A DNA stretch of 8,189 nucleotides, taken from NCBI GenBank assembly GCA_943324575.2, contig CALPMD020000042.1, positions 1 through 8,189 on the forward strand, read 5' to 3'. A program made the translations under genes and the position numbers. The stretch comes from Akkermansia muciniphila. Its GTDB lineage: Bacteria > Verrucomicrobiota > Verrucomicrobiia > Verrucomicrobiales > Akkermansiaceae. The notes below the pieces were generated by a model. The model saw nothing but the letters and a program-made list of their open reading frames with translations, did not search any database and was not told the origin of the DNA. Of the stretch, positions 5,127 through 8,189 are shown piece by piece (within the stretch, counting starts at the first letter, position 1; every line of letters begins with the position of its first letter).

Positions 5127-7616
5127 TCAGGACTCGCGGTTGTCGATCGGCTTGGCCTTGGGCGGGGGACTGGGGGGCGCATCTCCGGACAAAACGGCCG
5201 GAGGGGGCGAAAATTCGATGTTTTCCCACTGCGGCTGCTTCAAGGGGCCCGCGCCGCGGAATTGGAACAGCCCGGCCAGAGGCCGCAGGGGTAGGGTGAT
5301 CAATCCTAAGAGACCGCGGGCATTCATGCGCATGGTCATGTCGATCGTGCTTTCCTTGAGGTCCAGAGCCCCTTCGCCCGTGAAGCTGAGGGAGGTGGTT
5401 GTGGTCTGGAAGTCTTTACAGCTGACAACGCCATCCGTGATTTTGAAGGTGCCAAAGGCGTTTTTGGCGGGTTGGGAGCCGGCTTTTCCATCGTTGAGTA
5501 CGCCGGCGATCAAGGGCGTCAGCGGGCCAAACATCGGCACCGAAAAGAGCTCGGCGTTGTCAAAGGCGAGCAGGCCTTCGCCGTTCATCGTCTCGATCCG
5601 CTCGTCAGTCAGGGAGAATCGAGTCCGGCCGGTGAGGCTGCCGCCGCCTTTCATGTTGAAGCCGTAGGTGGTGGTCAGTCCGGCGATGGAGAGTTGGGTC
5701 CAACTCAGTTCGCCCTCCAGCTTGCCGGTGTTGAGGTAATTGAACTCGGCGACGACGGGTCCTCCGAAGGCCTCGAAGTTCAGGTTGCTGACAAGCACCC
5801 CGTCGCCACGGATCTTGACCTGGCCGCGGGGCCGGCCGAGGGTGAGGTTTTGGCCCAGAAACGGGTAGCCGGCTGGCTGGTCCGAACTGAAGGCGATCTG
5901 CAGATTCGTGCGGCCATCCGGGGTGACGTCGATCGCGCCGGATGCCTTGAGCTCCGGCGGCTGGTGAAAGCGGTATTTTTCAAGCGAGTCGGCGACTTTC
6001 GGGGCGAAAAGGCGAACCATCGGGGCGGCCCAGATCGTCCCGCGCACGTTGTCGACTTCCACGGTTTTGCTGGGGGCGTCGTAGCGGATTCGGTGAATCT
6101 TTGCGGTGCCTTGGGCGGGTCCGTTGAAGTCCTTGCGCAGGGGGTAGTCGGTGTAGTCGAACTCGACGCTGCCGTCGTAGAAATCGAGTTCGTGGTGGTT
6201 GAGCGAGAATTTGCAGTCGGCGGTGTTGAATGGTACGCCTTTGTATCTGAGTTTTTTGGCGCAGCCGCTGCCGGTGTAGGACCAGGCGAAGTGGTCGGTC
6301 AAACTGAAGCTGCCTTCCAGCGAGACGTCGACCGCCGCGCCGTCCTGCTCGGTGAAGTCATGGAGAACCATCTCCAGCGGAAGCCCGGCGACAAAGGGCC
6401 GATAGACGGGAACAGGCAGGGTCGTGTGGAGCACGAGTCGCACCAAGGGCCATTCGACCATGACCTTGCCCGTGGCTTTTCCATCGGCGCGGATCAAGTT
6501 CAGGTCACGGAGAAACAGGTTGCCACGACGCCAAGAGAAGCTGCTCTCCACCGCACTGAAGTGCACGGTTTTGAGTCGCACCGACTCGCCGCGTGCGTGG
6601 CCGGTCAATGAGACCTGCGGGATGTTTTGCTCGTCGAGCAGGAAACTTCCTTCGGCTTCAAGCCGTTGTTGGCCGCGGATTTGCATTTCCAAGGGCAGGC
6701 GGTGGCCCAGCCACGCCGTGATGAGCGGCGATAGCTCCAGCGACGAGGAGAGGTCAAAGCGGCCATCGCGGTTGTGGAGGTCGTAGTCGAGGTGTCCCTC
6801 GAGCTGCCCGTATGAATCGCTGGCGTAGAGGCGGGTGACAGTCAGTAGATCGCCATTGAGGGTGGCTTCGGCGGAAACGTCATTGAGTTTGTGTCCGTTT
6901 TTCTCGATGCTCTTGGCCTTCAGTCCGAGAGTCGCGGCAAAGGTGGAGCGGTCGTTGATGTCGCCCTCGACCGAGATTTGGAGGACAGGCGGGGCGCCGG
7001 GGGAGAAGTGCCATTGGTTGATGAGCTGGAGCACTTGGGCCAGCAATTCGCGGCGCTTGCCTTCGTTGGATTCATCGGGCGCGGGATTGCCATCCTGTTC
7101 GTAGCCGATGATGCGGGCGCTGAGCGCGACGTTGATCCCTGCGATTTTGCCGCGGGCATCGCGCAGTTCCAACCGCCGATGACCCGGCATCAACAGCGCG
7201 CCATTGATGTCGGTGACTTCGAGCGCTTCGGATTGCGGGTCCCGCGGATCCACAGGCAGTCGCAAGCGTGCGCCGTTGAGCTGGATCTTGTTGAGGTGGA
7301 CGACGCCGCTGGCGAGCTTGGTTATGTCGAAATCAAGGGTCAGGCGCTCCAATCGCGCGGTCTCCCGCAGGTGCCGAGCATCGGAGAAGACTTGCACCTT
7401 GTAGGCGATGACGCCTTGCAGCGGCAGATAGCGCAGGCCACCAATTTTGACGTGGGCGCCTTGTCTGGCGACTTCGCGCTCGATCGCCGCGCGCCACGAT
7501 TCAGGCATGCCGGTGTAGTTCGCCCAGAAGATGACACCCAGCGCGGACAAGCCCACGGCGAGGGCAAGTAGCAGCGCCAAGGTGCGCAGGTTTCGGGTCA
7601 GGTTCAGGCGATACAT
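5127..7616 (-). CDS. AsmA/TamB-like large envelope protein
   Basis: This 829-residue protein has an N-terminal signal anchor (about 12-32, LALLLALAVGLSALGVIFWA) after a short basic stretch, so the body should lie in the periplasm. Most of the rest is a long series of beta-strand-rich segments of alternating hydrophobic and polar residues with recurring glycines (for example LEGHLDYDL, AKIHRIRYDAPSKTVEVDNVRG), typical of AsmA-family proteins. The section at about 670-800, including FGTFKITDGVVSCKDFQ, LSFTGEGALDL and LLGLITLPLRPLAGLFQFRGAGPLKQPQW, matches the conserved C-terminal AsmA-like region. It ends in a proline-rich tail. Relatives such as YhdP, TamB and AsmA are implicated in lipid transport between membranes or outer-membrane homeostasis; which applies here cannot be told. 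The start is the ATG at 7616-7614, with no Shine-Dalgarno, 45 bases after radC on the same strand. Confidence 0.85.
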   Translation of the reverse strand: MYRLNLTRNLRTLALLLALAVGLSALGVIFWANYTGMPESWRAAIEREVARQGAHVKIGGLRYLPLQGVIAYKVQVFSDARHLRETARLERLTLDFDITKLASGVVHLNKIQLNGARLRLPVDPRDPQSEALEVTDINGALLMPGHRRLELRDARGKIAGINVALSARIIGYEQDGNPAPDESNEGKRRELLAQVLQLINQWHFSPGAPPVLQISVEGDINDRSTFAATLGLKAKSIEKNGHKLNDVSAEATLNGDLLTVTRLYASDSYGQLEGHLDYDLHNRDGRFDLSSSLELSPLITAWLGHRLPLEMQIRGQQRLEAEGSFLLDEQNIPQVSLTGHARGESVRLKTVHFSAVESSFSWRRGNLFLRDLNLIRADGKATGKVMVEWPLVRLVLHTTLPVPVYRPFVAGLPLEMVLHDFTEQDGAAVDVSLEGSFSLTDHFAWSYTGSGCAKKLRYKGVPFNTADCKFSLNHHELDFYDGSVEFDYTDYPLRKDFNGPAQGTAKIHRIRYDAPSKTVEVDNVRGTIWAAPMVRLFAPKVADSLEKYRFHQPPELKASGAIDVTPDGRTNLQIAFSSDQPAGYPFLGQNLTLGRPRGQVKIRGDGVLVSNLNFEAFGGPVVAEFNYLNTGKLEGELSWTQLSIAGLTTTYGFNMKGGGSLTGRTRFSLTDERIETMNGEGLLAFDNAELFSVPMFGPLTPLIAGVLNDGKAGSQPAKNAFGTFKITDGVVSCKDFQTTTTSLSFTGEGALDLKESTIDMTMRMNARGLLGLITLPLRPLAGLFQFRGAGPLKQPQWENIEFSPPPAVLSGDAPPSPPPKAKPIDNRES

Positions 7617-7661
7617 GAAAAACGTGGGGCGACTCTAGGGCGCTGTTTGGTGGAATGCAAC

Positions 7662-8189
7662 TCAGGCCAGCACCCCAGCGGCGCGAAATGAATAAAAGGG
7701 GAGGCGCCCGGTCGATGGCTTTCCAATAATGAGGTGGTCGAGGAAGGTGACTTGCATCAATTTCGCCGCCTCTTGGACCCGTCGGGTGACGATCTCGTCT
7801 GCGCGGCTGGGGCTAGGGTCTCCCGATGGGTGGTTGTGAAGCAGGATGAAGCCATAGGCGCCGCGGGTGATTACGGGGCGCAGGATTTCGCGTGGATGGG
7901 CGTTGGATTCGTTCACCGTGCCGATGGCGACAACGGTGGTCCCGATGTGGCGCAAACGCGGATCGACCACGGCCACGACCACATGCTCCTGCGTCAAATG
8001 CCGCAGCTGTGGCCCGAAGAACTCGTGGATCTGTTCGGGTGTTTCGAGTGGAATGTCGCGCAACTGTTCGCGGGCGACGCGCGTTCCGAGTTCAAAGGCA
8101 GCTGCCAGTTTCGACGCTTTTGCCAGGCCCAGTCCCTTTTCCTTGGCCAGTTCCATGACGGGCAGGCCGCCAAGCGCACCCATGGATCC
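7662..8189 (-). CDS. radC: RadC family protein with JAB/JAMM domain, C-terminal part (5' end beyond window)
   Basis: The visible 175 residues cover the end of the helix-hairpin-helix region (KGLGLAKASKLAAAFELG, equivalent to the GIGPAKAxxLKAAxELG of other RadC proteins) and the full C-terminal MPN domain. The JAMM metal site is intact. Counting from the methionine at 8183, the glutamate is E66 (QEHVVVAVVD) and the signature HNHPSGDPSPSRAD has H116, H118 and D129. It ends normally in a TGA at 7664-7662. The frame stays open through the window edge (Gly-Ser precede that methionine), and family alignment places further residues upstream, so the methionine is internal and the gene is truncated only by the window. 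RadC was once called a DNA repair protein, but its enzymatic role is unresolved. It is followed after 45 bases by the AsmA-like gene and may share a transcript. Confidence 0.95.
   Translation of the reverse strand, partial: GSMGALGGLPVMELAKEKGLGLAKASKLAAAFELGTRVAREQLRDIPLETPEQIHEFFGPQLRHLTQEHVVVAVVDPRLRHIGTTVVAIGTVNESNAHPREILRPVITRGAYGFILLHNHPSGDPSPSRADEIVTRRVQEAAKLMQVTFLDHLIIGKPSTGRLPFYSFRAAGVLA

Noticed and set aside
6049..6062. GTCGACTTCCACGG, resembling the array core plus linker
   Set aside because: It is an isolated match inside the AsmA-like coding sequence; other short GTCGAC-containing matches also occur in secA and pilT, as expected in GC-rich coding DNA.
5472..6611. Long plus-strand open frame of 379 codons
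   Set aside because: It is antisense to the AsmA-like gene, a common effect of GC-rich codon use; the protein is of low complexity and matches no family, whereas the minus-strand frame does.
8184..8189. GGATCC (BamHI site) exactly at the right edge
   Set aside because: It may mark a cloning boundary, but it fits the radC reading frame (Gly-Ser) and has no biological significance by itself.

Overview
The window looks like a piece of bacterial chromosome of fairly high GC, most plausibly from the Verrucomicrobiota (Opitutales-like). That placement is an inference. It rests on a SecA with a large insertion near its N-terminus, the near absence of Shine-Dalgarno sequences before otherwise convincing starts, and the general flavour of the proteins; no 16S or other decisive marker is present. 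Seven of the eight genes are on the minus strand. Two genes are cut by the window edges: secA at the left and radC at the right.

Layout from left to right. (1) 1-1086, minus: the N-terminal 362 residues of SecA, the motor ATPase of protein export, preceded by a short leader with a nested inverted repeat. (2) 1198-1986, minus: a short-chain dehydrogenase/reductase with a variant nucleotide-binding loop. (3) 1987-2635: a 649-base gap without a convincing gene. It holds eight 21-bp tandem units, each centred on the 12-bp palindrome GAAGTCGACTTC or a close variant (2184-2342), and a long inverted repeat resembling a bidirectional terminator (2532-2600) that ends 35 bases before pilT. (4) 2636-3715, plus: a complete PilT retraction ATPase with no other pilus gene beside it. 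(5) 5021-3820, minus: three small membrane-protein genes in the order DUF883 (ElaB/YqjD-like), holin-X/YqjE-like and a YqjK-like protein, recalling the yqjD-yqjE-yqjK arrangement of enterobacteria. (6) 5127-7616, minus: a large AsmA/TamB-like envelope protein. (7) 7662-8189, minus: the C-terminal part of RadC with an intact JAMM metal-binding motif.

Functionally, most of the window concerns the cell envelope: export (SecA), pilus retraction (PilT), an AsmA-like membrane-anchored protein, and a small membrane operon of the kind linked to stationary-phase or stress physiology. I see no integrase, transposase, CRISPR array, tRNA, phage module or toxin-antitoxin pair. The most unusual element is non-coding: the phased palindromic 21-bp array and the hairpin between it and pilT.
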